From Cylindrodendrum hubeiense (Eukaryota; Ascomycota; Sordariomycetes; Hypocreales; Nectriaceae): a stretch of DNA of 64,000 nt. Below are positions 20,611 through 30,928 of the stretch, piece by piece. Position 1 is the stretch's first letter; each line of letters opens with the position of its first letter. The position numbers were made by a program, and so were the translations under genes. The stretch is from assembly GCA_014621425.1 (NCBI GenBank), contig JAANBB010000010.1:124001-188000 (forward strand), read 5' to 3'. The notes below the pieces were generated by a model, which saw nothing but the letters and a program-made list of their open reading frames with translations, was not told the DNA's origin and ran no database searches.

Positions 20611-23082
20611 ATGGAGTCTTCGATCAACCATGACCAGACAAATCGGCTCTTAGCGCAGATCGGAGACATCTGGATCCAATATCACGATAGCGATACTATC
20701 GCTGATTTGGAATGCTATCTTGAGCTTTGTCAACAACTACTAGATCGCACACCGAAAGACCATCCCGACCGTGCGCATCGCTTGCTCACTCTTGGAGTAG
20801 GCTACTCTCACAAATATGACAAAACATATAATTTAGACGACATATCAAGGTCTATCAAAGCAAGAGAAGAATCACTAAAACTCGGCTTCTCATTCTCACA
20901 CGACGACAAAGTCGATCTTTGCGAAGACTATCAAATCAAATTCCAGCGGACAAGTGATATGGCCGTCCTGGAACAGGCTATTCGATTATGTAAAGAAGAG
21001 ATCGATCTGCTTCCGGAAGAAGATTCGAGAAGAGCACCATATTTTCACCGGGCCGGAGCCGGATACGGGGCTAAACATCAAGAAACAGGTGATATGGTCG
21101 CCTTGGAGCAATCCATCAATTGCTATGAAAAAGCACTTGTTCTGACACCAGACGGTGACCTGGAGAGATCCAATCGACTCCAAGGTCTTGGCATAGCACA
21201 CAGAGATTGGTTTCTGAAGACAGGTTCCGCAGCAAGTCTTGAAAAGGCCCTCCAGCTTGCAAAAGAGGCGCTGGCCCTAACGCCAGAGGGCCATCCAGAT
21301 CGACCAGATCGACTCCTGAAACTCGGAATCATATATGCAGACCGAAAGCAACGAGCAGGCCTACCAGATCACCACCGCTCTATGGAGCTGAAAGAGGAAG
21401 CATTGAGTCTAACGCCAGCAGAAGACCATGATCGACCAGATCGGCTCGGCGCCCTTGCGAATACATACTTGCAAGACTACTCGGTGACGGAATCTGAAGA
21501 AACCTTGAATCGATCGATCCAACTCAATGAAGATGCTCTACGTATGAGGCCAGAAGATGACAAAGACCGGGGATATCGGTTGGAGGGTCTTGGGCGCGCA
21601 TATCTGCTAAAATACGAGAAGTCAAATGCGCCAGGAGATCTTGAACGGTGCATTCAGCATCAACAGGCAGCGGTCGACAGTACACCTCCAGAGGATCCAA
21701 TCCGAGCATTTCGACTAAACGGGCTTGCGCGTGCATATTCTGAACGCTATATTCCTGCGAAAACTGCAGCAGACCTGGAAAGCATAATTGGGACATACAC
21801 AGAAGCTCTTGCGCATGATCCGTCCCCCGCCGAATATCGCTTGGAATCCGGACAGCGCTTGATCTTTTTCTACAGCGAAGCCGGTCGTTGGCAACAAGCC
21901 TATGAAGCCGGGTTGAGATGCATTCGTCTTTTTCCACTGCTCACATCACCCATACTCGACGACTTCGACAAGCAATCATTGCTGGCCGAAGCTGCTGGTC
22001 TGGGTTCTGCTGTGGCAGGAGTAGCCATAAATGCTGGGGAAGATACAGTTGCTGCAATCCAACTGCTGGAGCTCAGCCGAGGTCTTATTTCTGATTCTTT
22101 AAACGGCTCACCTGTTTTCAATGAGGCTGGCAACCAAGAGAAAGCTAATAACAAAAGGAAGTTTGGAGACTTCTCTAGCACGTCAGAGCTTCCTGAACCC
22201 CTGTCGGAGGATTCTCTTAAAAGTGCTGCTAAAGACGGACCAATTGTCATTATTAACGCGAGCATATATCGTTACGATGCCTTTATCATCGAACACACAG
22301 GTATCCGGCTTCTGTCTCTGCCCGAACTCGACATTGGCGATATTGATGGCTATCAAAGGGGAGATTTTGCAGAACCTGAAATTCTGGAGTGGCTTTGGAC
22401 AGCTATAGCCAAGCCCGTTCTCGACGAGCTAGCATTCACCGAACTCCCTCAGAGATGCTGGCCGCATGTATGGTGGATACCGACTGGAAATCTCGCAAAG
22501 TATCCTATTCATGCCGCGGCGTCGTTTTCGGACGATTCACCTGGTTCTGTTCTTGACCGGGTAATATCGTCATACAGCACATCTGTGAAGGCGATTCTGC
22601 AAAGTCGTTCGCGTCAATCGCAATCAACAACGTCTCTGCAGCCGAAAAAGGTCGTTTTGATCGGTATGAGAGAGACACCAGGTCAAAGAAATCTACAGTA
22701 TGTGGCGGAAGAAATCGAGGTATTGGAACGTACCATGAAGTCTACCGATCTGCACGTCAGCAAACCGCTACCAGTACGGCAGGATGTCCTGTCTGCTTTA
22801 AACGAGTGCGACATATTTCACTTTGCCGGTCATGGGAAAGGTGATAATTGTTCTCCTTGGCAGAATAGTCTGCTATTACAAGATTGGGAGAAAAGCCCGT
22901 TGACGGTAGCGCATCTGTATCGAGCAAATGCTGGCAAGCGAACAGCGTTTCTTGCATATCTCTCAGCCTGCGGCACAGGCCATATAAGTCATGGAGAGTA
23001 TTTGGATGAAGGGCTTCACCTGGTGACTGCATGTCAACTTGCTGGATTTCAGCATGTCATCGGCACTTTGGGGGGTCAATGA
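20611..23082 (+). CDS. TPR-CHAT protein (caspase-fold protease-like), 3' end frameshifted
   Basis: Single exon, 823 aa from ATG 20611. Residues about 20-430 hold tetratricopeptide-like helical repeats with a recurring LxLTPExHPDRPxRLxxLG signature at roughly 45-50 residue spacing. A C-terminal CHAT domain follows, with the putative catalytic His in HFAGHGKG (about residue 740) and Cys in LSACGTG (about 786). CHAT domains belong to the caspase/separase protease fold. Fungal TPR-CHAT proteins are mostly uncharacterised, and bacterial relatives act as activated proteases in defence. The frame ends at TGA 23080-23082 inside the conserved GFQHVIGTL...VNDK block. The next frame continues the family C-terminus for 104 codons, so a short indel near 23062-23075 cuts off the end. 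No intron can reconcile the two frames. The dyad stays intact, but the fold would lack its last strands. Confidence 0.9.
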   Translation: MESSINHDQTNRLLAQIGDIWIQYHDSDTIADLECYLELCQQLLDRTPKDHPDRAHRLLTLGVGYSHKYDKTYNLDDISRSIKAREESLKLGFSFSHDDKVDLCEDYQIKFQRTSDMAVLEQAIRLCKEEIDLLPEEDSRRAPYFHRAGAGYGAKHQETGDMVALEQSINCYEKALVLTPDGDLERSNRLQGLGIAHRDWFLKTGSAASLEKALQLAKEALALTPEGHPDRPDRLLKLGIIYADRKQRAGLPDHHRSMELKEEALSLTPAEDHDRPDRLGALANTYLQDYSVTESEETLNRSIQLNEDALRMRPEDDKDRGYRLEGLGRAYLLKYEKSNAPGDLERCIQHQQAAVDSTPPEDPIRAFRLNGLARAYSERYIPAKTAADLESIIGTYTEALAHDPSPAEYRLESGQRLIFFYSEAGRWQQAYEAGLRCIRLFPLLTSPILDDFDKQSLLAEAAGLGSAVAGVAINAGEDTVAAIQLLELSRGLISDSLNGSPVFNEAGNQEKANNKRKFGDFSSTSELPEPLSEDSLKSAAKDGPIVIINASIYRYDAFIIEHTGIRLLSLPELDIGDIDGYQRGDFAEPEILEWLWTAIAKPVLDELAFTELPQRCWPHVWWIPTGNLAKYPIHAAASFSDDSPGSVLDRVISSYSTSVKAILQSRSRQSQSTTSLQPKKVVLIGMRETPGQRNLQYVAEEIEVLERTMKSTDLHVSKPLPVRQDVLSALNECDIFHFAGHGKGDNCSPWQNSLLLQDWEKSPLTVAHLYRANAGKRTAFLAYLSACGTGHISHGEYLDEGLHLVTACQLAGFQHVIGTLGGQ

Positions 23083-23389
23083 CAAGGCGTGCGTGGACAT
23101 CGCAGCCAAGACATACGAATGGATACAGCGTGAGGGAATGAGTGATGGGTCTGTAAGTGAAGGACTCCACCATGCACTCAGGACTCTTCGGGGGCAGTGG
23201 ATTGAAGAAAATGTCTCAAGAGGGGCATTGAGGTGCCTGGATGTATCAGAAAGCATCGATGGTGGTCAAAGCACGGATGATCTGCACTCAAGCCAAAACA
23301 GCACTCGACATCCAAGGGACATCGTGTTATGTGATGAAGAAAGACTTACTTCGCCTTCCTGGGCACCGTATGTCCATTATGGCATTTAA
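23075..23389 (+). pseudogene. out-of-frame C-terminal remainder of the TPR-CHAT gene
   Basis: This frame reads VNDKACVDIAAKTYEW, then SVSEGLHHALRTLRGQWIEEN, and ends SWAPYVHYGI. This is the usual end of fungal CHAT proteins (a long amphipathic helix and a terminal W-x-PYVHFG-type motif). It is shifted by +1 relative to the upstream frame, consistent with loss of two bases or gain of one near the six-G run at 23070-23075. It has no start codon of its own. Confidence 0.8.
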
Positions 23390-24396
23390 GAATTGGCTTA
23401 AATACCACTTTCCTTCAGTTATTCTATTCTTTCGGTGCTATTATATATCCACGATATTCACGGAGACACGCTTCGACTTTGTACACTTGTTAGGATATTG
23501 GGTTGTGTCGATGAGTTCAATTCTCTCTTTAGATCTTCCTGCTCTGTCAAGCAAGCTGTGTTCAAGTGCCCGTAGGGAAAACGGATCAGCTGCTGAAATC
23601 AAAGATTTCAATCCTTCCAAGATGTCGCCCTCCCTCCCTGCCTAGAACATCTGGTAAGAAGGTAGAATCATTCAAAACAATTAGTTGTCGAATATGATTT
23701 CGGGTGCGGGGTAGCCCGGCGTTTCCAGTGAGTCATCATCTCATCTATTTGCCCGCGATGTGCCTGGACGACCAAGTATTATTAATCACGCCTTGATAGC
23801 CTGAGGCCCATTGTCCGGCAAGTCCAGTGAGCTGGGGAGTAGTACTACCAAGGGTTGTGCGACCAATTGGCCGAGCTCACACATCTTGTTAGTGCGGCAG
23901 GCAACATTGGTTGGCAACCGCTCAGGAAGCTTGTGATAAGCAACGAGGCTTTGTGGCTTTTCTTCACGCACACAATCCGCTGTACCCCGCTTTGAATCCA
24001 CGTAGCGATGGACTTTGAGTACGTTTTACAGATAGTAGGGGCCAATGATAGTTGCAAGGCAGCTAGTGATGTGTTGTGGCGTCCTGGAAATGTTCGTCGT
24101 CCAATGGGCAGCGCTCAAAACGGCTCGAATCTGCACTGTATTTGGTCTAAAAAGGCCTAATGTATGTGTCTTGTGGCAGCTGAGTGCGGCTGAAATTAGT
24201 AAGTGGTGCCACGTAGCAGTCATCACTATATAAGTCAGTTGAGCAGACAAGTGAATGACAGCTCCCTTGAGACCCAGAGTTGAAGTTCCTTAGATGGAGG
24301 GCCGTTTCCAATCACAGAGTATGTAGTTAGTTCTTCACTATTGCTACATCGCTAACAGGTGTTTTGCAGAGCAGGCTGAACGCGATATCCCTCAAC
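23390..24396. other. intergenic region with the HET gene leader
   Basis: About 1 kb between the CHAT remnant and the HET gene. The right end carries an apparent 5' UTR intron: a GTATGT donor at 24319, a GCTAAC branch and a TTTTGCAG acceptor ending at 24370. An upstream ATG at 24294 does not join in frame across it, so translation most likely starts at 24397. Confidence 0.45.
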
Positions 24397-26841
24397 ATGG
24401 CTGGCGTAAACGCTTCCAATCTGTGCGTCAAATGTGCAAAAGTTGACTTAGGCGCCGCGTTCAAGACAACCTTTAAAGGGTGGGAAATCTTGGATGGTGG
24501 TGTCTTCATTGATCGTCTCTGGTACCCAGGTTTCAAGACAGCTACCTGCACCTTTTGCCGCTTCTTGGAATCCGCGTGCCCATGGCTGCATTTACGACGA
24601 GACGCAACAGTCGAATTAAGAGTATCCCCCATGTTACCCGCCATCTTACGGCCTGTCGAGTGGGATGAAGCGAAGAACCACACTCCTCCCTGCGAGGCGA
24701 GAGTAGTCGTTTTGGGAGTGCCAGTTGTTCGTAATGTCTTTCTCCACGGGCACACCTGTTTTGCTCCGCTAGAGCATCAGGATTCTCAAGGACTGTGGAA
24801 CGGCTGGTTTGCCAGGGAGGTAGACCCTCACTCTGTCGATATCGATGCTATACAGCACTGGCTCGAGTTCTGCGACAACCATCACCAACAATGTCTACTG
24901 GAGAGTTCGCCATCAGATGCAGTTGCACCCTCGAAAGTAATTGATTGTGAGACAATGCTCATAGTCGAATCACCGCCAGGTTGCGAGTATGTTGCATTGA
25001 GCTATGTGTGGGGGAAGGAGAAGCCTGGCAAGAAGAAGCCGCCAACGTTCTGGGAAATCGTTCATGCCAACAAAGAGCCAAACGTGGGGGTAAAATACCC
25101 TCTAGAACTCCCTGACAATATTCCACTGGTTGTTCAGGACGCTGTTTCCATTACCACAGAAATTGGTCAGCGATACCTATGGGTCGACCAATACTGCATC
25201 GATCAGATTGATTTGGCAGAGAAACTCCCTGAACTTAAAAAGATGGATTTGATCTACGAAGGCGCCTTTTTAACCATCGTCGCAGCAGCTGGAAAGGACG
25301 CGGACTACGGACTCCCTGGCGCTGGAACCAGATCTAGAACTCCACAACCCAAAGTCGTTATTGGCGGTACAACTCTGATCTCAACTCTCCGAGATCCAAG
25401 AGATGTCATCGCAGAGTCAGAATGGATGACTCGTGGCTGGACTCTACAAGAAGCCAAATTCTCAAGGCGGCGGCTCTACTTTACGGAAGAGCAGGTTTAC
25501 TACGAATGCAGTGGTATGAATTGTCAGGAATCGGTCTCCGTCCCACTTGAGGAATTGCCCCCAACGATGTTCAACAGGAAGCTGTTTGCTCCGGGAATCA
25601 CCGGAGGCGTGTATTCAAACAGTGAAGAAGGAGCTTTCCTGGAAACTGTGTCACTTTATGGCGCTCGAGAATTAACCCGTGCTAGCGATTCTCTCCATGC
25701 TTTCAGAGGAATTCTACGAGCATTCGAAGCAGCACAGCCGCCATTACACCCTTGCTGGGGTTTGCCGATCATCTCTTCAACAGCCGCTTCGTCACCAGAA
25801 CAATATCTTGTCCACTCTCTATTATGGGAGTTCCCAACCACTATTAGCCGCCGGCCCGGGTTCCCCAGCTGGTCCTGGTTGGGTTGGGGCGGCCCGGCTA
25901 CATTCCCGAGGAGAGAGAATGAGGAGCTCCAGAGTACTGCTCGACGCCCTCCCGGGACCGAGGTCAAAATTTGGATGAAACGGAAGGATAATGCCCTTCT
26001 ATCACTTGAATCCGTGCAGCATGCAGCACAGGTGACAAAGGAACTGGACAACTTGTCTACATACCTCTGCCTCGAAACAGCAGTTCTCCCGTTTCAGCTG
26101 GCAGGAACTCCAACTCAAGCGCCAAACTCATCGAGTTCGGCATGGGCTGCCCAAGCAAATTCGGCAGGAGGTTCGCGCTCGAGTCCAGGAGGGGCTGCGA
26201 ACACGAACACGAATTTAGGCCGGAGTGGGTTCGGGATGAGGAAAAGAGTGCAACAGGCTATCCGTGGTGGACCTGGACCAAGCACGAACGCACTCCCAAA
26301 TCCAACTGAAAACAAATTGTCAAAATTGCAGGGTTTGGTGTGGGATGAGTACGCACAGTGGAAGCAAACACAGAAGGGGGTTGCGCGCGCTGGATCCTCT
26401 ACTAATTGCAATTGCAAGGTCGGATTTGTCGCACCTGATCCCGACTTACGGAAGAAGACATATGGCGGCGGCCGTCGGACTTCCAAGAGTGATGGCTTGG
26501 AGCTCAAAGACTGGCAATTTTTGGTCAAGTCCGACGCCAACATGTGCATAGTTCACCCACCCAAGACGCAGAAATACTGGCTCATATTACTAGGATTTGA
26601 CACATTCACAGAGTCCAGTACTCCATATGTCAATCCCGGAGGTATAAAAGCTGGAATGATGGTCCCAGGTGCCGGCAGCATGGGCCGAAAATTTGGCATC
26701 GACTTGAGATTTCTCCTCGCTAGAACGGGGCCTTCCGGAAATAAGGCGGAGCGTGTTGGCTTTGTGCGAGCTTACGACCCAGACGGTCCAACATGGAAAC
26801 AGATCATCACGAATTACAGGCGCAGCATCGAATTAGGTTAG
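24397..26841 (+). CDS. HET-domain (heterokaryon incompatibility) protein
   Basis: Single coding exon, 814 aa from ATG 24397. An N-terminal region with paired cysteines (CVKCAK, CTFC) precedes the HET domain. The three HET blocks are clear: YVALSYVWG (about residue 198), LWVDQYCIDQ (about 261) and SEWMTRGWTLQEA (about 342). HET domains are TIR-like modules that trigger fungal cell death when incompatible alleles meet. A low-complexity Ser/Gly/Asn-rich insertion follows (residues about 570-640), then a C-terminal domain with no family I can name. No NACHT or repeat region is attached, so it resembles the large class of stand-alone HET proteins. It lies about 1 kb downstream of the TPR-CHAT gene on the same strand. 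Confidence 0.93.
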   Translation: MAGVNASNLCVKCAKVDLGAAFKTTFKGWEILDGGVFIDRLWYPGFKTATCTFCRFLESACPWLHLRRDATVELRVSPMLPAILRPVEWDEAKNHTPPCEARVVVLGVPVVRNVFLHGHTCFAPLEHQDSQGLWNGWFAREVDPHSVDIDAIQHWLEFCDNHHQQCLLESSPSDAVAPSKVIDCETMLIVESPPGCEYVALSYVWGKEKPGKKKPPTFWEIVHANKEPNVGVKYPLELPDNIPLVVQDAVSITTEIGQRYLWVDQYCIDQIDLAEKLPELKKMDLIYEGAFLTIVAAAGKDADYGLPGAGTRSRTPQPKVVIGGTTLISTLRDPRDVIAESEWMTRGWTLQEAKFSRRRLYFTEEQVYYECSGMNCQESVSVPLEELPPTMFNRKLFAPGITGGVYSNSEEGAFLETVSLYGARELTRASDSLHAFRGILRAFEAAQPPLHPCWGLPIISSTAASSPEQYLVHSLLWEFPTTISRRPGFPSWSWLGWGGPATFPRRENEELQSTARRPPGTEVKIWMKRKDNALLSLESVQHAAQVTKELDNLSTYLCLETAVLPFQLAGTPTQAPNSSSSAWAAQANSAGGSRSSPGGAANTNTNLGRSGFGMRKRVQQAIRGGPGPSTNALPNPTENKLSKLQGLVWDEYAQWKQTQKGVARAGSSTNCNCKVGFVAPDPDLRKKTYGGGRRTSKSDGLELKDWQFLVKSDANMCIVHPPKTQKYWLILLGFDTFTESSTPYVNPGGIKAGMMVPGAGSMGRKFGIDLRFLLARTGPSGNKAERVGFVRAYDPDGPTWKQIITNYRRSIELG

Positions 26842-28783
26842 AGACCTTGAGGAATTCTCTATGTACATTCCTAGTCTTATAAACACGTGCGAACTCAGGG
26901 CCTGAGGCTCGGCAAGCCATGGCTTGCACAGAGAACCCTGAGGAGTAGCTCAGGAGAAGTAGCATGATGGACCGAGAGGGATGATCGGGACACTTATCTC
27001 GGCACTCATTTGCCCCACATACTCATTATTGGCAGCGGCTTAGCTGATTGCTCTCTCCTTTTCTTTATCTCCTGTGAATACTCATCGATTATTACTGTAT
27101 AGAAACTACCTTGAGCTTGTTGTCGCTTACTTCTAATATCGCTGGTGACGCTTCACTTGCTCTGATGTTCTAAAAGAGGCCACGTAGATAGACCAGATGT
27201 AATTGCGAACCAATTTAAATGAGTTAACTAATCTGGATAAACTAGAATTTAAACTTATAATAAGCTTGATTGGAATGCGGGTATATTTAGTAATAAGAGT
27301 CTCAGGATATCGTAGGAGTCTAATACATTGGTTTCGAATGTGCGAGTTTTCCCGGATTCAAACTTGCTGATGGCGACAAGGTCCGTCTAGCCTGGACGAT
27401 TACATGCAGTGTTTTGCAAATGCACGGCACGCCTTGGATATCGAGTGTTTTCCAAAATAGACGATATTTATATTGCTTAGAAAGAGGGCATAACTCAGTA
27501 CCAAAATATTTTGTGCTCGGGCATCTTCCAGAGCGAGGGCAACCATGTACGGCTGGCTTGTGAACAAAGCACTCTAAAGGTTCATTCCTTATATCGCTTG
27601 GAATATTACTCATCGACCTTATCCTCGGTCATTCGATGGAAAACCTTTAATTTCTGAGCAGGGTGGGCTTCAGGGAGAGACCTTCTCAGAAACCGCTGGT
27701 CCGTTGGAACAAGACTTGAATAAATCGATGTCATGATGGCAAATAGATGCGGGACTTGAGTGGCTCGGCTTCACGTTCCGACTGAGTAAGCCAAAATCTC
27801 GGTAGCTTCAACACCAAATGTGACAACGATAGCTACCCTTAGTAATGCGGAATTATAATTCTTCCGTTTTGAGATATTAAAGAAAAATATCCTCTCTTCC
27901 AAATTACTTACTCTTTTTCTTCAATTAATCTTTGAGGGATGCTTTAGATTTCTACGCCTGGCGTTGTATCCAATACATTTTCTGTTTACAAATCTCTAGC
28001 CAAGTGACAGGCATTCTCTGTAGCTAATTCTCAAAAATAATTTGACCAACAGCAGTCAGGACTCACAGTTTATAATATTTACCTCAATAGATCCTCTCGT
28101 GATAATAAGAGAGCGTGGATGTCAGGTTCTCATGATTTTGTTGACACTATTGAAGCGGGGTAAAATGATATAGGGTAATCTGTAGAGCTTGGCAAGCTGG
28201 GATGGGTTTTCATCGTGACATCACTCCGTCAGGTATTTTCAATTCGTGGAGAAATATGAACTGACTTGTCTCGTTGTGGAAGCTGCAAAAACAATTTCCC
28301 GAGGGGTTTGGTGATCATGCCTGGTTAAGCACTTCGTATCCGGGGATGGCATCAGCCCTGCACCACGAATGAGGGAAATGGAATGATGTGTAGAGGAGCG
28401 GGGTACGGAGAGACAAGCTCCTTGAGGTTAAGATCCCGACAAGGACAGGGAAGAGAAGGACATAACCACTAATTGACTACTGAGGCTACCGGATAAAGTT
28501 CTGCATTCATGGTTGGCGAGCTCATAATGCTCAATCCACCGTCACTGTGACATTCCCGTAGGCGCGGATGATGAATGTGACAGGACTGCTCGCGTCATGT
28601 CGAACCGAGCTCGGCGCAATTAACCAGCCACCGAACGTCCCGGTGATCAACAGGCAATTGTAAATCGTATGCAGGTACTAACCAAGATCTGTATAAAAGA
28701 CGCAATGCTCTGGAGTCAAGTTAATTGATCATCGTGAACTCTTTCGTAGTTCAGCGTCACCCACTACTACCCAGCACTTGGAA
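26842..28783. other. AT-rich intergenic region
   Basis: About 1.9 kb. The section 27180-28150 is clearly AT-rich with many TTAAT/TAATA words, as in RIP-degraded repeats, but no element could be identified. The short frame at 27320-27613 (minus) has no recognisable motif. The right end is the GH43 promoter. Confidence 0.45.
28692..28698 (+). promoter_or_regulatory. TATA box of the GH43 gene
   Basis: CTGTATAAAAGACG lies 86 bp before the ATG at 28784, a normal fungal distance. Confidence 0.6.
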
Positions 28784-30680
28784 ATGGTCGCTCTACGATT
28801 TTTCACCTTGGCCGCGCTGGCCACGTGCGCGACTGCCAAATGGATTGTACCGGGCGCTAGATGGTTCGATACCGAGGGAAACATCTTCAATGCCCACGCC
28901 GGTGGCCTCTGTGTCGACCAAGATAGCGGGAAGTTTTACTGGTTTGGAGAGTACAAGAGCGAAGGCCAAGTCGAAGGTGGCGGCGTCTCAGTGTACAGCT
29001 CAGATGACCTCGCAACATGGAAATCTCATGGCATAGCACTTGGTAAGTGTTTAGTCGCGAGATGACTTGCTAGACTTGATGGGCTAATGCGCAAAAGAAC
29101 CGGTGGAAGGACACGAATGGATTTCTCCACAAAATGTCATTCAGCGACCTAAGGTGATCTACAGCGAAGAAACTGGCAAATACCATGTATGTTGGAAAAA
29201 ACCATACAAGCCCGTGGTAAAGCTGACAATTGTTTAGATGTGGTGGCACGCAGATGATGCGAAATACACCAAGCTTGTGCAAGGGCTTGCAACATCAGAC
29301 GACATCGCTGGACCATACACATTCCAAGATGCCATTGCACCGCTTGGAAACTGGTCTCAGGACTTTGGGGCCTTCACTGACTACAAAGATGGCAAATCCT
29401 ACGCCCTGTACTCCAACGGAGACAGCAAGCTAGGGCGCGACGTTTACGTCAGCCGGTTCAACGACAATCTTACCGATGTCGAAGAGACGATCTTCCGATT
29501 TAACAAATTTGATCTGGAAGCCCCAACGATCGTCCAAACTGATAAGAGCTACTATGCTCTGATGAGCCACAAGACGGGATACAGACCCAACAGTGAGTTG
29601 ACATGACCCGACATGACACGAGCTTCACGCAATTTGACTGACCGTACAAGATGTTGTTGGATTCCGCGCCGACTCGCTGAGTGGCCCATGGTCCCAGCCA
29701 TTCTTTGTCTCGCCAGCCTATACTCGCACGTTCAGTACCCAGTCTGGTTTCTCCTGGAGGATTAAGGGCACTAAGAAGACAACTCACCTTTACATGGGCG
29801 ACCAGGTACGTCCCTGCCAACCATAAATTTGTCTATGCTTACTTATGATGCATAGTGGGATAGCGTGTCCCTCTGGGAGAGTCGCAATGTCTGGCTGCCT
29901 CTGGAAATCGACGAAAATGAAGGAAGTATCGAAGTTCTCTGGCACGATGTCTATGACCTCAACGTGTAAGTGAATCTGTTCCCACGGCAGGGCTACTGAG
30001 TGTTAATCTCTGTTGATAGGAAAACCGGCGAATGGAAAGCGATAACAGGAAAGACTTACTACTCGAAGAATGCGAAGACGAAGGGAGATGCCTATCTGCA
30101 AGAAGCTGTACGTTTATTCCATGACCATGGTCTCTTGCAATTGCAACATGAACTAACTGATCATAGAACTTCGGGAGTAACAACGTGATCGCGACTGGCA
30201 TCTATGGGAATGACAGCACCATCACATTCGATGTTACGGGACAAGGCAAAGATCAATGGGTTTCCTTTTATCATCAAAGTAAGTCCCCACGTCGTCACAC
30301 ACGCTATAATGTTCTTAGGCATGCTAACAGTATTTACAAAGATACCGATGATATGGGCTATGGGGACCAACGTAAGTCAAGCCTTCTTCATCATACCTTG
30401 CGAGACAATTCTGACACATATTCCAGCTGCTGGATCACCTGACCGCATCGGAGGAGCGTGGCAACTGCGTCGCATCAGTAGCGTTGTGGTGAACGGCGAC
30501 ACAGACAATGTACACACTCTTTACCAGAGGGATACCCACAAGGGTATCATCATCTCCTCTCCGCTCTTGCTGGCTCTCAAAAAGGGCAAGAACACTATTA
30601 CCATTGGTGGTCTAAGCAATGGGGTCGACTACAAGGGAGCGGATCTTGACAGAATCGTTGTGTATCCCCCGGAGTCGTAG
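28784..30680 (+). CDS. secreted glycoside hydrolase family 43 protein (exo-beta-1,3-galactanase-like) with C-terminal carbohydrate-binding-like domain
   Basis: Nine exons: 28784-29042, 29098-29186, 29238-29592, 29651-29805, 29856-29965, 30020-30107, 30167-30278, 30342-30371 and 30427-30680. Together they make 483 aa. The N-terminus MVALRFFTLAALATCATAK is a signal peptide. The beta-propeller follows, with WFDTEGNIFNAHAGG at the start, FYWFGEYKSEG, SSDDLATWK and FDLEAPTI as typical GH43 strands. The closing NTITIGGLSNGVDYKGADLDRI resembles the end of CBM35-like modules. This pairing is known from fungal exo-beta-1,3-galactanases acting on arabinogalactan side chains, but other GH43 specificities are possible. 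Eight introns in 1.9 kb and one 30-bp exon make this the most intron-dense gene here. Confidence 0.88.
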
Positions 30681-30928
30681 ATAAAACGTTACGTGTTGGA
30701 ACCTTTAGGTGGCGAATCACAATGATATCTTTGGAGACAGCACCGAAAAAGCAAGTTGATAGTATTTAAAATAAGACTCCATAGTTCTACAACTCTTACA
30801 ATGCATCTCTTTGTAAGCTATGTGGCTGAAGTTGAAGTGAACTTGCATCAAGGACACAACCTTCGAAGACACCTGGAATTCACAATTTGGCCACATTGCC
30901 GCTAGCAATACATTCTACATCCTACACA

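Noticed and set aside
27320..27613. 97-codon frame with several cysteines
   Set aside because: Isolated in AT-rich DNA, no family match I can name, no splice or promoter context.
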